NCBI GenBank assembly: GCA_034509495.1
Contig: CM067507.1
Span: forward strand, 29,715,892 to 29,779,891
Origin: Acestrorhynchus altus
Taxonomy: Eukaryota > Chordata > Actinopteri > Characiformes > Acestrorhynchidae
DNA: 64,000 bases
Reading direction: 5' to 3'
A program made the position numbers and the translations under genes. Positions 39,498 through 51,057 of the stretch are shown here, in pieces; position 1 is the stretch's first letter; the number at the start of each line of letters is the position of its first letter. The notes under the pieces were generated by a model that saw only the letters and a program-made list of their open reading frames with translations, did not search any database and was not told the origin of the DNA.

Positions 39498-40978
39498 GAG
39501 GTTCTTTATTTAACCAGTCTGCAGGTGATGAGTTTGACTAGGCTGATTGCTATATGATGAAGCCAGTGCCCCTGATAGAGCAATGTGGGTTTTTTTTCTG
39601 TCATCACACCATATAGCCTACATCTAAACTGCATGATGTATGAGCAGAAGTTAACTGCTGTAGGTACATTTTTCACTTTGCAGGTCTACCGTGCTGCATT
39701 CTTATTAACACTTCTCATGTTTAGTGTCTTCCCGTTTCCTAGCCAACAAGTTTAATTACCCTGCAATCCATGGCTTGCATGCTTCGAATAGCACTGAGGA
39801 GAAAGGAGAAATAAACATCCATAAATGATATGGCCTGTATGATAATTATGCAGCGCAATCCATTTGTCTTTACGTTCAGCAGTGGTGGCTCAGACTGATG
39901 CTGACTGGAGTGGCGGTGATTCAAAGCCGCATATTAGAAATGTAATTGCTTGTTTCAAGCACTTTTATTTTTTCCCCTTCAATGGGTTGCAGTGTACCAC
40001 CAATGTGTCTCAACCACTTTCGTACACACGTCGCTATCGATTTAGGGTGACGGGGTAAAATGGAGGGAAGGAGGACATTTAAATGCGACAAGTGACATGA
40101 TGAAAAAAAACCTCCCACCCACACAACCCTGTAAGCCCTCCCTCTCTGTACATATACACATGCACACACGCATACACAAACATGCACTCCAACAGCCACA
40201 CAGTCCACAGCTCTGCCGCTCTATCCTCTAGCTGAATCATTACCATTATGCTGATGCCACGTAGCAGGGTGGGTGAGAAGAGCTTGCTGAGACTCGATGT
40301 GACAAATGGGTTGGATGGTTCTTAAATTGTGTGCAGGCGTGCCGGTGCCATCCTGCATCGCAACCATGCAGGATCCTGACAGCAAATTCTAATTAATGGA
40401 AATCGGATGCTTGAAATGAACCCCCACCACTTAACACAGAAAGACTTTAAACCTGATTTGCTAGACTACAATAATCCCTTGTCATGTGCTTCTTTTTCTG
40501 GTCTCATGCAGTCAGAGCGCTAGAGCTGGAGCATTAGGTAAGCATAAGCAGAGGTTGAATGGGGATTTTAGGGGTGGCAGAGGTGCAATTAGAGAGCCTG
40601 ACTTGTCTTAGTGCTGGGCAATCCGTTATACCAGTACATCAGTATTGCTGTAAAAAACAACTTTAGAAATATTTAGTTGGGAGTAGTGGGAAACCCTCAG
40701 GCCCCTGCATCAGAAAAGATTCCTGTGATTTCTGAGAGATAAAATTACACAATACAGTTTCATCACTCACACACAACAACCTTGCATCTACAAAAAAGGG
40801 TTGTTCATTTAATCACAATCACAATGCAATTCATTAGTTTATATTTTTAACTGATTCATATTTTGAACTAAGCCCTAATGTGACATAATACCTCTCTGAT
40901 GACCCTGTGGGAGAATCAAAAACAAGGTGAAAGCATGCAGATAAACAAAATATTTGATGTAATTATGGAGCTATATAA
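39493..40978. other. Repeat-free stretch; candidate non-coding conserved sequence
   Basis: Between about 39730 and 40520 the sequence has high complexity, more CpG than its surroundings, and homeodomain-type sites such as TGATAATTATGCAGCG and TTCTAATTAATGGAAATCGG. No transposon is recognisable. Frames are short and unmatched. It is a reasonable candidate for a conserved regulatory element, but conservation cannot be judged from one sequence. Confidence 0.35.
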
Positions 40979-41060
40979 TGCTTTTCTATAGTAAATGGAG
41001 TTATGGAGTCCATAAAATGGACAATGAGTGTAGAAACAAAGATGTGGTCATCATATTCTG
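40979..41060. mobile_element. Short fragment of the fish repeat also found at 50610
   Basis: AGTAAATGGAGTTATGGAGT, ATAAAATGGACAATGAGTGT and AGAAACAAAGATGTGGTCAT match the 3' part of the element at 50610-50972 (GAAGCTGATAAAAATGAACA ... AAGAGGTGGTCATAATGTTG). The two belong to one family, common in fish, with the motif ATAAAATGGACAGTGAGTGT. Confidence 0.6.
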
Positions 41061-42579
41061 ATGTGACTGTATATGCTAGTATATAGACCCTGAAAAGAGG
41101 TCTGGGCCATTTTAGGATTGTGCTTGAGATAAAAGACCCCTTGATGGACATACTCAGACCAAAGAAGAAGAGACACGGTGTTGGGTGTGAACATGATCCT
41201 TGTGAAAAATAAGTGAAGAAAGGAGGATTTATAAGGAAATAGAGAAGGTGGAGTTTAGAGCATGATCCTCATAGCTAAAATGAAAACTGTCCAATCAAGA
41301 AGAATTTTCTTTTCCACACTGAATTTAAGTAAACACAGCCAAGCAAGCTCTCCTATTGGATAGTCAGGCCTTTGGAATTTTTGACAGAAGGTCTTTCACA
41401 TTACACAAATAAGAAGTGACAGAGAATAAATGTACCATGCCTTTATTTCTCATGGTCAGAGACAAATTCATGATGGAGGTCCTAGATATGTCACTGATTG
41501 TGAATATAAGCAGTAGCCTACCCAGCAGGCACAGTACCTCACTTTGACGTCAGAAAGATGGTGGGCTTGATGTCATACAGACAAAAGTTTAGCTGGAAAT
41601 GAAAATCGTGTTGACTTCAAAACCCAGCCTTGGGGTTACATCAAGATTCAACATTGGGTAGACAGTGAATTAGGGTTGGTTATCAAAGTTAGACATCACT
41701 CAAAAATGAACGTCAGGTTGACATCAAGCTGCAATGTTACATAAACATTGAATTGTACTTGGATATGAAAATCGGTCTGACGTCAAATCTTAACATTGCC
41801 TTTACATTAAGCTCCAACCATAGACAGACACTGACTTTAGGTTGGATATTAAAGTCAGATTTTTGTCAAAAACCAATGTCAGGTTGTCATCAAGCTTCAA
41901 AGATAGACAGATGTTGAATAATGGTTGGAAATGACAATTGGATATCCATCAAACTGAACATTAGTAGTTTAATTTCTGCTATATATCGAAGTTCAACATA
42001 GTCAGCAACTTGGAAGATTGGACTGCCAATATCTTATATACACCCACATTATTCATTTTAAGCAGAAAATAGTTAAACGTTACTAATGTGTGGATTAAAT
42101 GGCAACAGGATATCAAAACCTTTTTATTGCAATTTTACATAATATTCTTACCTTGTTTTTAAAGCAGTATATGTTCACACCACTGAAATTCATGTAGCTC
42201 AACTATTCAGAACTCAACTGCAGAACTTTACAGCTAAACTCTACTGCACCACTAATGGTAACTCCAATAACTCCACTGTAGTGTTTCAAACAACTATTTC
42301 AAAGTCTTTAAAAACAGTCCTTTAAGTGGATTTATTTCTGCCATTTGCCCATTCTATCTGGGGCACACTTTAAACTGAAGCTGAAGTCAAAACAGTCCAA
42401 ATCTAAAACCAGCAGTAGCAAACAGAAACCAAAGGGCAAACTAATAAACAGTCCAGGGTGAAGTCTAAAACCAGGAAGTAAACAAACAGGACTAGGCAGA
42501 GATCGAAGTCAGACAAACAGGAAATGAGAAATAAAAACAATTCAACAGAGTGGTATGCTTCACAGTGCTAAAGGCAATG

Positions 42580-42669
42580 AGGTACTCACAGAAACATAGA
42601 AAGGACTGTATATATACACAGAAACATGAAGGGGACTGTATATACACACAGATATGCAGAGGGGACTGT
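42580..42669. repeat. GGACTGTATATACACAC minisatellite, left block
   Basis: Three units (near 42603, 42632 and 42661) of the repeat AGGACTGTATATACACACAG plus AAACATGA. The block breaks off after GGGGACTGT at 42669, where the LINE begins, and the missing next letters ATATACAGAAAC resume at 43189. Confidence 0.88.
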
Positions 42670-43188
42670 CTTCAATGTTCCTAAATTCAGTCACATAACT
42701 CCTCTGCTGCGTTCCCTTCATTTGCTCCCTGTAGCCGGCCGCATCAGAATCAAAACCTTGATGCTGACCTACAAAGCCAAAAATGGACCAGCCCCTACAT
42801 ACATGATGGCAATGGTCAAAACTCGAGCTGCACCAAGAGCCCTTCGAGCTTCAAGTACAGCTCGGATTGACCCACCATCCCTTAAAACACTAGGAAAATG
42901 TGCATCCAGACTCTTTTCTGTTCTGACACCAAAATGGTGAAACGAACTTCCCCTGGGAGTCCGAACAGCTGAGTCCCTCACTGTCTCCAAATGCAGACTG
43001 AAGACTCATCTGTTTCAGGAGTATTTAACTCCATAAAGACATTTGTTTCAACAGGATCTAAGTGTGAGGAATCTCTAAATTCAAGCCTTGTCTACTAGCT
43101 AAGTATATTCTGAGTGAACAGCAAAGCACTTTTGTAAGTCGCTGTGGATAAGGGCGTCTGCTAAATGCCATAAATGTAAATGTAAATA
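42670..43188 (+). mobile_element. LINE 3' end inserted into the minisatellite
   Basis: The plus-strand frame, open to 42940, gives LLRSLHLLPVAGRIRIKTLM, then LTYKAKNGPAPTYM, then SLKTLGKCASRLFSVLTPKW. After a TGA it continues NELPLGVRTAESL and CRLKTHLFQEYL. This is the C-terminal region of fish LINE proteins (LHWLPVxxRIxFKxLxLTYKAxxGxAPxYL ... KLWNxLPxxIRxAxSLxxFKxxLKTxLF). The in-frame TGA at 42938-42940 shows this copy is dead. The 3' tail TTTGTAAGTCGCTGTGGATA ... GTAAATGTAAATA is shared with the SINE at 37117. The 5' truncation and clean junctions fit target-primed insertion, and no target duplication is evident. Confidence 0.85.
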
Positions 43189-43945
43189 TATACAGAAACA
43201 TGAAGAGGACTGTATATACACAGAGAGGACTGTATATACACACACAGAAACACAGAAAGGACTGCATATACACACACAAACATGGAGAGGACTGTATATA
43301 CACACACAGAAACATGAAGATGACTATATATACACACACAGAAACATGAGGAGGACTGTATATACACACAGAAATGCATAAAGGACTGTATATACACACA
43401 CAGAAACATGAAGAGGACTGTATATACACACACAGAAACATGAAGAGGACTGTATATACACACACAGAAAACCCAAAGAGGACTGTATATACACACAGAA
43501 ACACAGAGGACTGTATATACAAAAACAGAAGCATGAAGAGGACTGTTTATACACACAGAAATGCATAAAGGACTGTATATACACACACAGAGTCATAGGG
43601 GGGACTGTATATACACACATACACAGAGAGGACTGTATACATGCTGAAACAGAGAGAACTGTACACACACACAAACACAGAGAGGTCTGTATATACACAG
43701 AAACAGAGAGGACTGTATATACACAGAAACAGAGAGGACTGTATATACACACACACTCGGCGAGGACTGTATATACACAGAAATAGAGAGGACTGTATAT
43801 ACACACAAACTCGGCGAGGACTGTATATACACAGAAACAGAGAGGACTGTATATACACAGAAACAGAGAGGACTGTATATACACACAAACTCGGCGAGGA
43901 CTGTTTATACACAGAGAGGATTGTAAATACACATAAATACAGGTG
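43189..43945. repeat. GGACTGTATATACACAC minisatellite, right block (about 28 units)
   Basis: Unit lengths run from about 26 to 33 bp. The left part of this block uses AGGACTGTATATACACACAC plus AGAAACATGA. The right part uses shorter AGAGAGGACTGTATATACAC plus AGAAAC, alternating with a variant containing ACTCGGCG at 43757, 43811 and 43891. This shows regional homogenisation of subtypes. Long minus-strand frames (up to 218 codons, reading Cys-Val-Tyr/Gln-Ser-Ser repeats) exist in more than one frame because units lack stops. Unit length is not a multiple of three, so they are not a conserved protein. Confidence 0.95.
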
Positions 43946-44804
43946 AAACAGATCAGTATTCCAAGAGTCACATGGTCCATCAGGTGATAGAATGGAGGAG
44001 CAATGGAAATGGAGGAATTCCGGGAAATGTGACAGTAATAAATGATGTTTAATCACAAAGAATCTATATTGATATTCATAATAATATAACAAAGTTATTT
44101 ATATTCTCAATTTGACCCGTGTTAGACATCCCCATGACATCCAAAAAAGTTAGCTAGTTTGATGATCAAATGTTTAACTGCATATTGATGACCATATTGG
44201 GTCATAGACAGTTGAAAAGCTGACCTAGTTTGCACGTTGTGTAGAAGTCAAGAATTGATGTTATGCGACTACATGTTGGTAGTTACAGTTCTTTCCCAAG
44301 TAAAGAGAAAGTGCCCAAATACTGATTACCCAGTGACACAGTACGTCAACAGATGTTAATTTCTGGTGGAAAGTTGGTCATGACATTAGATGACAAAAAC
44401 TTTAAGGTCAGGATAATGTCTAATACTAACATCAATTTGACATAGAATAGCAACGACACATGCTGGTATTTTGTTGGTTTTAAGTCCTATTAGGTAACCA
44501 AAATCCAAACGTCACATTCTGATGTCAAAGTACCAACATTTATTTGAAAGGTATGGTGACCAAATATCAAACCAATGTCTGATAGATGTCGAAATCAGCT
44601 TGATATACAGTAACATTCCAACAATTTTAGATATGCTGTTGTTTTGGGTCATAATGTTAAGTAACTAAAATCCAGCATCACCTAAACATCACATCCTTAC
44701 ATCAAATTGATGTTAATATTAGACTTCATCACAGTCCTAATATTTTGTCATCCCACATCTTGACCAATATTCAACCAGAAATGAAATACTGTGCCTGCTG
44801 AGTA

Positions 44805-46017
44805 ACCAGAATTTGGGCAATTTCTCTGTACTTGTAAAATAACTGAAACCCAGTTGACTTCAATCTTCACTTACAACAAAAGCTAATGTGCAGTTGTTTC
44901 AAACATAATCCAATTCCATCATTCCGTGACATACATGAGAAATATTTTGACACTGAATTTTATCAATGCCACCCAGTTCTCATTTCCAGAGGCCTCCTGC
45001 TGCTATATGTATTCTTTCCTTCAAAAAAATCTATCCCAGATCATTTCCCCCTGTAAATCACACTGTGTCTACTCAAAGGCAGAAGTGAAGAGTGCCTGTC
45101 ACTGCAGGACAAAAGGCTCCATGCAACTGGCAACTTTCTATAATAAAAAAAAATTCTGTGGAAGCTATTTGGTAATCAGGATGAAAAGTTCACTATTATG
45201 CCATGGTTACAGTGAAAGCAGGAGTTGTGGGTGGACAGAGTGAGGAAGAAAAACCATAATGTTCATGCTTATTTGAATGTCACTCATTGTGATATGCTTA
45301 GTGAAGTATGAAATATTTCTCCTGCTTAATCATGTAATGAGGTGCACTGCAGTTAAACAGAACCCCTCTCGTGTGCATGTTGTACACTCATGTTAAGCAA
45401 GTGGGTTAGATGTGGTTGAAGAACTACTCCTTCTGTTCATATGAAAATGGAAAAATACAACAAATAACTTGATATTTCAACACAACAATACGTTATGTCA
45501 TATATCAAGTGTCGGAAATGCCGGAGGAGGGAAAAAGTCACAACGGTCTTGACTCATAATTAAAGCCCCAAAATGTACACACACTCAGCCCACTAATGAG
45601 GCTATGCTCAACAGCTTTTGAGGCTGAAGACAATGGCTGCTTGAGGAGAATGTGCTAAGACATAGCACCAAAAGGGAGATGGTCAGACCAGAGGAATCCT
45701 CGCTGTGGGTATCCGTGTACAGAAGGTGGAAGAGTGAAGCCTGTGGCCACATTAGCACAAAGAAGCTAGGAAAATCAAAGGAGACAGACCGACCCACTAA
45801 CACAACTGACCGGTTCTGAATATCTCTTCAGCTATATAACCACACACTGTGCCGAAAGGATAACAAAGAGAGATCACTATCCAGTTTCCTGACTCTGAAT
45901 TTTTTTTTCTTGTTTCAAGAATAAGGTAGTCTAGGCTCTGTTGTACAACATGGCTACTTTGATTAATTTCATACTTACAATTTATATATCAAAGAACTGT
46001 ACTGTTAAGGACTGTCA
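44805..46017. other. Unassigned non-coding sequence, 1.2 kb
   Basis: I recognise no gene or repeat. The part at 45490-45830 has higher CpG and complexity and might be conserved non-coding sequence. The 105-codon frame at 44926-45243 is unmatched. Confidence 0.4.
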
Positions 46018-46320
46018 CCTGATTGATGACAGCTGATTGACCAGCATGCCCAAGTTTTTTGAACAGCATGTCCAGCACTACCAAATTGGTCAACCAAGCT
46101 GGTTGACATGCATGATCAGCAAGACTATGCTGGTCAACAAGTATGACCAACATAACCAAGTATTGCCAAAATCAAATCCAATATACACTGTGCTGGTCAA
46201 GAGTTGGATAACCAGTTAGTTTACCAGCATAGGTTATGATTTTGTCTGGGTGACCAGATTTTCGACCACTTTGAACTTCAAAGACCAGCTACCAACAAAG
46301 GTTCTGTTTGAAGCTGCGGA
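46018..46320. mobile_element. ACCAGCAT/ATGCTGGT-rich repeat element
   Basis: Dense, irregular copies of ACCAGCA and TGCTGGT occur in both orientations: GACCAGCATGCCC, CAACCAAGCTGGTTGAC, ATGCTGGTCAACAAGTATGA, GTGCTGGTCAAGAGTTGGAT, TTTACCAGCATAGG. This is typical of fish DNA elements whose interior is a degenerate CTGGT minisatellite able to fold back on itself. The exact ends are not clear. Confidence 0.65.
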
Positions 46321-46867
46321 GACATTTTAATGCATTAATTCCTGCTGGTCTGTTTTGACACAATGCCCACCCATGTATCTTACACATAAACAGCAGTTTG
46401 TATCTCACATAAAAGGTCATTTCCTGTAGGTTGTTTTTAGTCAAAGCACAGAATTTACAGATTCACTGGTCATAACTAGATCAGCTACCAGGCATATCAA
46501 ACCAAACCTCATGTGGGTAACTGTGTACCCATGTCTTTATAAACACTCGAAAAAGAATAATCCTTTAACACCTGTAAAATCAACCATATTTCTAAATGCT
46601 TACCTTGTCTTTTGTATTTGCATTTGATATGGATTTGTTCTGTTCTGCTGCTCTGGGTTCACATAGAGGTGTTTGAACAGGGAATGTTTTGCCACAAATG
46701 TAATTTTAAAAATTGGCAGTGGACAGAAACAAGGCAGATGCTCCCCACTGCTATTTGGCTGTACAACTGAAACCTCCCCAAGCGCGAGATTCAGACACTC
46801 AAACACCCTATGGACCCACACCTTACTCTATCATAGTGTACTCTATCACGACACACGACATGGACAA

Positions 46868-47734
46868 CAGTGCATCCGGAAAGTATTCACACTTTTTGCA
46901 TATTTCGTTACGTTACAGCCTTGGATTAATTGGTTTAATTTCATTAAAATTCTACACACAATACCCCACAATTACGTAAGAAAGGTTTGGTTTGCAAATG
47001 TATTAAAAATAAAAACACAAAAATATGTATATAAGTATTCACAGCCTTTGACATGACACTCAAAATTGAGCTCAGGTGTATCTTGTTTCTATTGATCATC
47101 CTTCAGATGTTTCTACAGCTTGATTGGGACACACCTGTTTATATAAGGTCCCATAATAGACAGTGCATTTCAGAGCACAAACAAAGCCATGAAGTCTAAA
47201 GGATTGTGTGACACAGATCTGGGGAAGGGTACAGAAGAATCAAACTGGGGTGAAGGTTTATCTTCCAACAGGATAACAATCCTAAGCACAAAGGAGGGGC
47301 TTTGGGACATCTCTGTGAATGTCCTTGAGTGGCCCAGACAGAGCCATACTTGAACCTGATTGGAAATCTCCCCATCCAATTGATGGAGCTTGAGAGGTTC
47401 TGCAAAGAAGAATGGGAGAAACTTCCCAAAAACAGGTGCCAAGCTTGTAGCATTATACTTAAAAAGACTTGAGCCTGTAATTGCTGCCAAAGGCGCTTCA
47501 ACAAAGTATTGAGCAAAGGCTGTGAATACTTATGTATGTTATATTTGTGTGTTGTATTTTATGTATTTATTTATTTATTTTGTACATTTGCAACGATTTC
47601 AAACAAACTTTCCTCACTTTGTCATTGTGGGGTATTGTGTTTAGAAATATTACAATATACAATTTTGGAATAAGGCTATTAAATAACAAAATGTGCAAAA
47701 AGTGAAGCATTATGAAGACTTTCAGGATGCATTG
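46868..47734 (+). mobile_element. Tc1-like element, both ends present, transposase internally deleted
   Basis: The left end CAGTGCATCCGGAAAGTATT at 46868 and the right end CTTTCAGGATGCATTG at 47719-47734 are inverted versions of one another, and long subterminal similarity (GTTACAGCC...; GGAATAAGGCTATTAAA) extends inwards. TA follows the right end, while the left target base pair is mutated. Inside are the usual leader (GCTCAGGTGTATCTTGTTTC; TATATAAGGTCCC), the transposase start ATGAAGTCTAAAGG at 47190, and then an abrupt jump to C-terminal transposase sequence (SSNRITILSTKE, ending PVIAAKGASTKY). About half the coding sequence is missing against a typical 1.6-kb element, so it could only move with help from another source. 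TTCAACAAAGTATTGAGCAA near 47497 is the usual family 3' coding end. Confidence 0.9.
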
Positions 47735-47759
47735 TAAATCTTATCCTACCTCTAATTAA

Positions 47760-48080
47760 TGTGCAATATCTGCTGCTGACAGAATGGTAAAAGTGCAATA
47801 CACAATTTCTGTGTAATATCTCTAATTATTACTGCACAATATCTACAATTCTGTGCTATATATATAATCAATATCTGCTCAGAAATGTGTAATACCCATA
47901 CAATGTCTAAACTGTATATTTGTATCATTTCTTAATTTTATTTATATATATATATATATAAATATATATATATATATGTTTTCAGCTAACATATGTCTAC
48001 TTTCTGTTCTTTATCTGCTTAACTGTGAATTTTGCTGTAACAATGCAAATTGGTTTAATACAATTTTCTTATCTTATCTT
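47760..48080 (+). mobile_element. LINE 3' UTR tail with internal (TA)n
   Basis: GTGCAATATCTGCTGCTGAC, TGCACAATATCTACAATTC and AATACAATTTTCTTATCTTATC resemble the 3' UTR of fish LINEs that end in AATAAAGTTTTCTTATCTTA. Interrupted TA dinucleotides sit at 47943-47978. No coding part remains. It abuts the Tc1 element on its left. Confidence 0.55.
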
Positions 48081-49221
48081 CCCCCACATTTGCTGAGTGA
48101 CAGAAAAGGTTTTCTAGCCCCCAGTAGCTTTTTCACTGGAACGTATGGAGAGTTTTTGTTCACACTACAAACCTACATTCAGCTGGCTTTAGAGGTTTTC
48201 AAAACATCTTGATTTCAGTTTTTGTTCTGGAGGTCCTGCTGGTTTGTGGGGGTGAAGCTGAAACTATATGACAAACCACACAATTCTGCCCTTAACATAC
48301 AATACTAATTATTGCATGTGTACAAATGTTTTAAATACTAATTAGGGGAGTAGTATGCCATTTGGCTTAGAGCCTTAGTGCTCCCCTTCTGAGTCTAGTT
48401 TTGATGTTGCAGTTTAACTGCCACATCATCCTTTTCTCATTCTTCCAATTTTTTTCAATCACGTAAATGTTAAATCCTCTTGCTGCATCATAGTGTTGTT
48501 AAGTAAATGTGTTCATTATGCTGCAGCCAATAGGAAGCCCAGATTATTTCCATTTATTTATCTTGGTCAATCATTTCACATAGCAATTTTAAATTCTGAC
48601 TAAGGAAGCTAAATCATACACTTTGTACAGAAAATCTGTTCCATGCAAATGAGTTTTTGCTAAATTTAACAGCCCGACCTCAGTATGATGGCTCCTGTTG
48701 CTAAAAGCACTCCTGGGCACACATTTGAATCTACCAAGCTATTAGAATTTGGAGATTAATATTGCAAATCAACTCCATTAATTCAGCAATAAATAAGTTA
48801 GTTATGATAGGAAGGAAGGGTGATTAAGAATCATACCTCGAATGGCACTGAACACATGACAAAATGTCAGACTGACTTTAGTCATCAGTAGTTATTCAGT
48901 AATTCTGAATAACCTCCACCACAAATCTCTTAAAGCAACCTTTGAACATGTAGGTATAAAGGACAGTGCCAGACCGGTGGCACTGTTTGAAAAAAAAATC
49001 ATTTGACTATTTTAAAATGGTTTAGTGTGGCTTTCACTTTTAAGGCCTAAACTGACACAAATTAATAATTAAACACCCAGATCCATTCCAAAAAATATGA
49101 GATAGAGAAAAACAAAGATTATTTTATTTTATTTATTTAATTTATTTATTTAGGGGAAGGGTGTTCATTATTCAATTATTTCAGTATTCATTATTTCAAA
49201 CATAGGCTTTTACAAATGTAA
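48081..49221. other. Unassigned non-coding sequence, 1.1 kb
   Basis: I recognise no gene or repeat; there is a TTTA-rich run near 49122-49153. Confidence 0.45.
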
Positions 49222-49770
49222 GTGCAAGGTACGAGACCCAAATTGACACTCTCAGGTGAGAGGAATTTTTTTGGTCAAGAACCAAGGCCATTGGATTGCC
49301 ATGAACTGGGAACTGCTGGAAGACCAATGTCTTTGTCTAAAAACAAGCAAAATATACATCGTCACAGAGAAGCTCCCATGCAAAAAAAGAACCCTGTGCA
49401 CTGAAAACTACCTTCAAGCATCACTTCAATCTTCAGCTGACAACATGGACAAAGAAATGGCCTTCAAGAGAGGAGTGCTAGGTTAGATAAGAAAAAGATG
49501 TTTAGAGGAGGATAGGTGATCTATTTAACTCCAAGAGCACTATATCACCTGTTAAACTTGGTGGTGGTAGCATCAATCTGTACGTCTGGCTTGGACATTG
49601 CACAAAATGGATGGAAGAATAAAAAAGGACTGCTTCTTAACTTTGATCCATCAGCTAGACAGTTAATACTTGTAGCCAATTGGGTATTCCAACAGGACAA
49701 TGACCTCAAACATATCAAAGGTGGTTGTGGAATGGATAAAGTAGACTAACATTAAGCCTATTGCTCCTCA
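49222..49770 (+). mobile_element. Tc1-like transposase relic
   Basis: Plus-strand frames give GQEPRPLDCHELGTAGRPMS (family: CHELGTAGRPVSLS, the linker after the second helix-turn-helix). Near 49550 they give SPVKLGGGSI (family: PTVKHGGGSIM), and at about 49678-49720 NWVFQQDNDLKH (family: KWVFQQDNDPKHTS). The first catalytic aspartate is retained, but frames change at least twice and the SPDLNPIE box is missing. The N-terminal frame at 49222-49404 and the later frame at 49516-49749 are pieces of this one dead gene. Confidence 0.8.
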
Positions 49771-50062
49771 TAAGAACAGTTCAAATAAATATTTGAAAGC
49801 CCAACATTGCCATGACATTATATGACATCTATATATAGGAATAGGGTTGTTGCTTGAATGTCTACTTTGTGTTGGTGGGTAGAGTTGTAGAACGATCCAA
49901 AATTCTCAGGGGCCTTCTGATAGGTATAGGGCTCTAGACGTCCTATAATTTACAACTATACCTCAATTAACAAACAGTGATTACCTCATCGATTCGGTAC
50001 CAATCTGGAGGCTAGTCTAGACAACAGCAGTAAAGAGTGCACTGAAAGCAGAATCTTTAGAT

Positions 50063-50231
50063 CAGTGGTTCTCAGGTCTGGTCATGGAGTGTACCAGCCC
50101 AGCACATTTTAAAGTGCTCTCAACATTTCTGAGCAAACCAATGAATTCATTAACAAGCCTATTCAGTGTTAGAGCAGAGAAATCACTAAGACCTGCAGAA
50201 CAATGGTCAGCACCAGGATTGAGAGCCACTC
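50063..50231. mobile_element. hAT-type MITE (CAGTGGTTCTC family), copy 1
   Basis: It begins CAGTGGTTCTCAGGTCTGGT and ends CAGGATTGAGAGCCACT, with inverted ends (the reverse complement of the latter is AGTGGCTCTCAATCCTG). Internal sequence such as TTTCTGAGCAAACCAATGAA and TGTTAGAGCAGAGAAATCAC matches copy 2 at 56240. No target duplication is visible here. Confidence 0.78.
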
Positions 50232-50609
50232 AATATCATTAAAAAGCTTATAATGTGTATAACAAAGCAATATGAGACACTACTCATGGTTAAGATGAAC
50301 AGTATAGTAGGTTTATGTAGCTCCTTTCTCAAACCCACTTGTATCAATGATAAGGTTGCAGATCAATAAAAAATAAATAAATAAATAAAAATAGCTGTAA
50401 TCACAATTCCCTTCAGAAGCCTTTTCTCAAACTTTAAATTAAAAAAATGTAAAATAAGGAATCAATGTAAGATCAACAAAATGAAGTTACATTTATATGA
50501 GAGGTGTCACTTAAAATCTTGAATCTACAGTATGATTAATTGCAAGTATAATTTAAATGTTAGTTCAAAACACGTATTTGTGAAGGTATGCATGGCAAAC
50601 TGTCTAGAG

Positions 50610-50972
50610 GAAACTGTCAGGACTCCACAGGACCACAACACAGCAGGTATCATGGGTGGTGCTGTGTTAGTGTGTGTTGTGCTGGTAAGAGTGGATTAAA
50701 CACAGCAGTGCCATACACAACTACAATGTCAGTGTCACTGCAATGCTGAGAACGACCCATCACCCAAATAATACCTGCTCTGTGATGGTCATTAAAGACT
50801 GAACATTAAAGAATAGGGTGAAAAAAAGTCTAACAAGGTATGCAGAGAAACAAATGAACAGCAGCCTAATTATAGGACTACAAAGAGTTGAGCTCCTCTG
50901 TTGTCAGTGAAGCTGATAAAAATGAACAATGAAATGAAGAGGTGGTCATAATGTTGTGGTTAAATGTAAACC
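50610..50972. mobile_element. Fish interspersed repeat with GTCAGTGTCACTGCAATGCT core
   Basis: Landmarks are TGTGTTAGTGTGTGTTGTGC, CAATGTCAGTGTCACTGCAA, TGCTGAGAACGACCCATCAC, CAAATAATACCTGCTCTGTG, ATGCAGAGAAACAAATGAAC, GAAGCTGATAAAAATGAACA and GAGGTGGTCATAATGTTGTG. This is a very widespread teleost repeat ending in GGTGGTTTTAATGTTATGGC, and is non-coding. A short relative lies at 40979-41060. Superfamily is not determined from this copy. Confidence 0.72.
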
Positions 50973-51057
50973 AGTAAAAGAAATCAGTTTCAGACAGTAA
51001 TCATGTTGTGATGTGATCTCTTGATGAACAACATGCTGCTGCATAATTTACAGTATG

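Larger units (their letters stand above)
41521..44802. mobile_element. Composite DNA element with inverted ends, TA flanks and an internal minisatellite
   Basis: The left end is CCCAGCAGGCACAGTACCTC at 41521. The right end, in reverse complement from 44802, is CTCAGCAGGCACAGTATTTC. Both are flanked by TA (41519-41520 and 44803-44804). Both arms (41521-42010 and about 44100-44802) are built of the same motif mix: TGACGTCA, GACATCAA, GGTTGGAT/AAATCCAACC and CAACATT. This is the style of a fish non-autonomous DNA transposon family with CCAGCAGGCAC ends. The middle carries about 560 bp of other sequence, then a minisatellite interrupted by a LINE. No transposase of its own was found. It could instead be two solo arms of separate copies, but the orientation and matching flanks favour one element of 3282 bp. 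Confidence 0.68.

Noticed and set aside
43058..44092. Minus-strand open frames up to 218 codons with Cys/Val/Tyr/Ser repeats
   Set aside because: They are the translation of the GGACTGTATATACAC minisatellite. Long frames exist in more than one reading phase, and units are not multiples of three, so no repeat protein is conserved.
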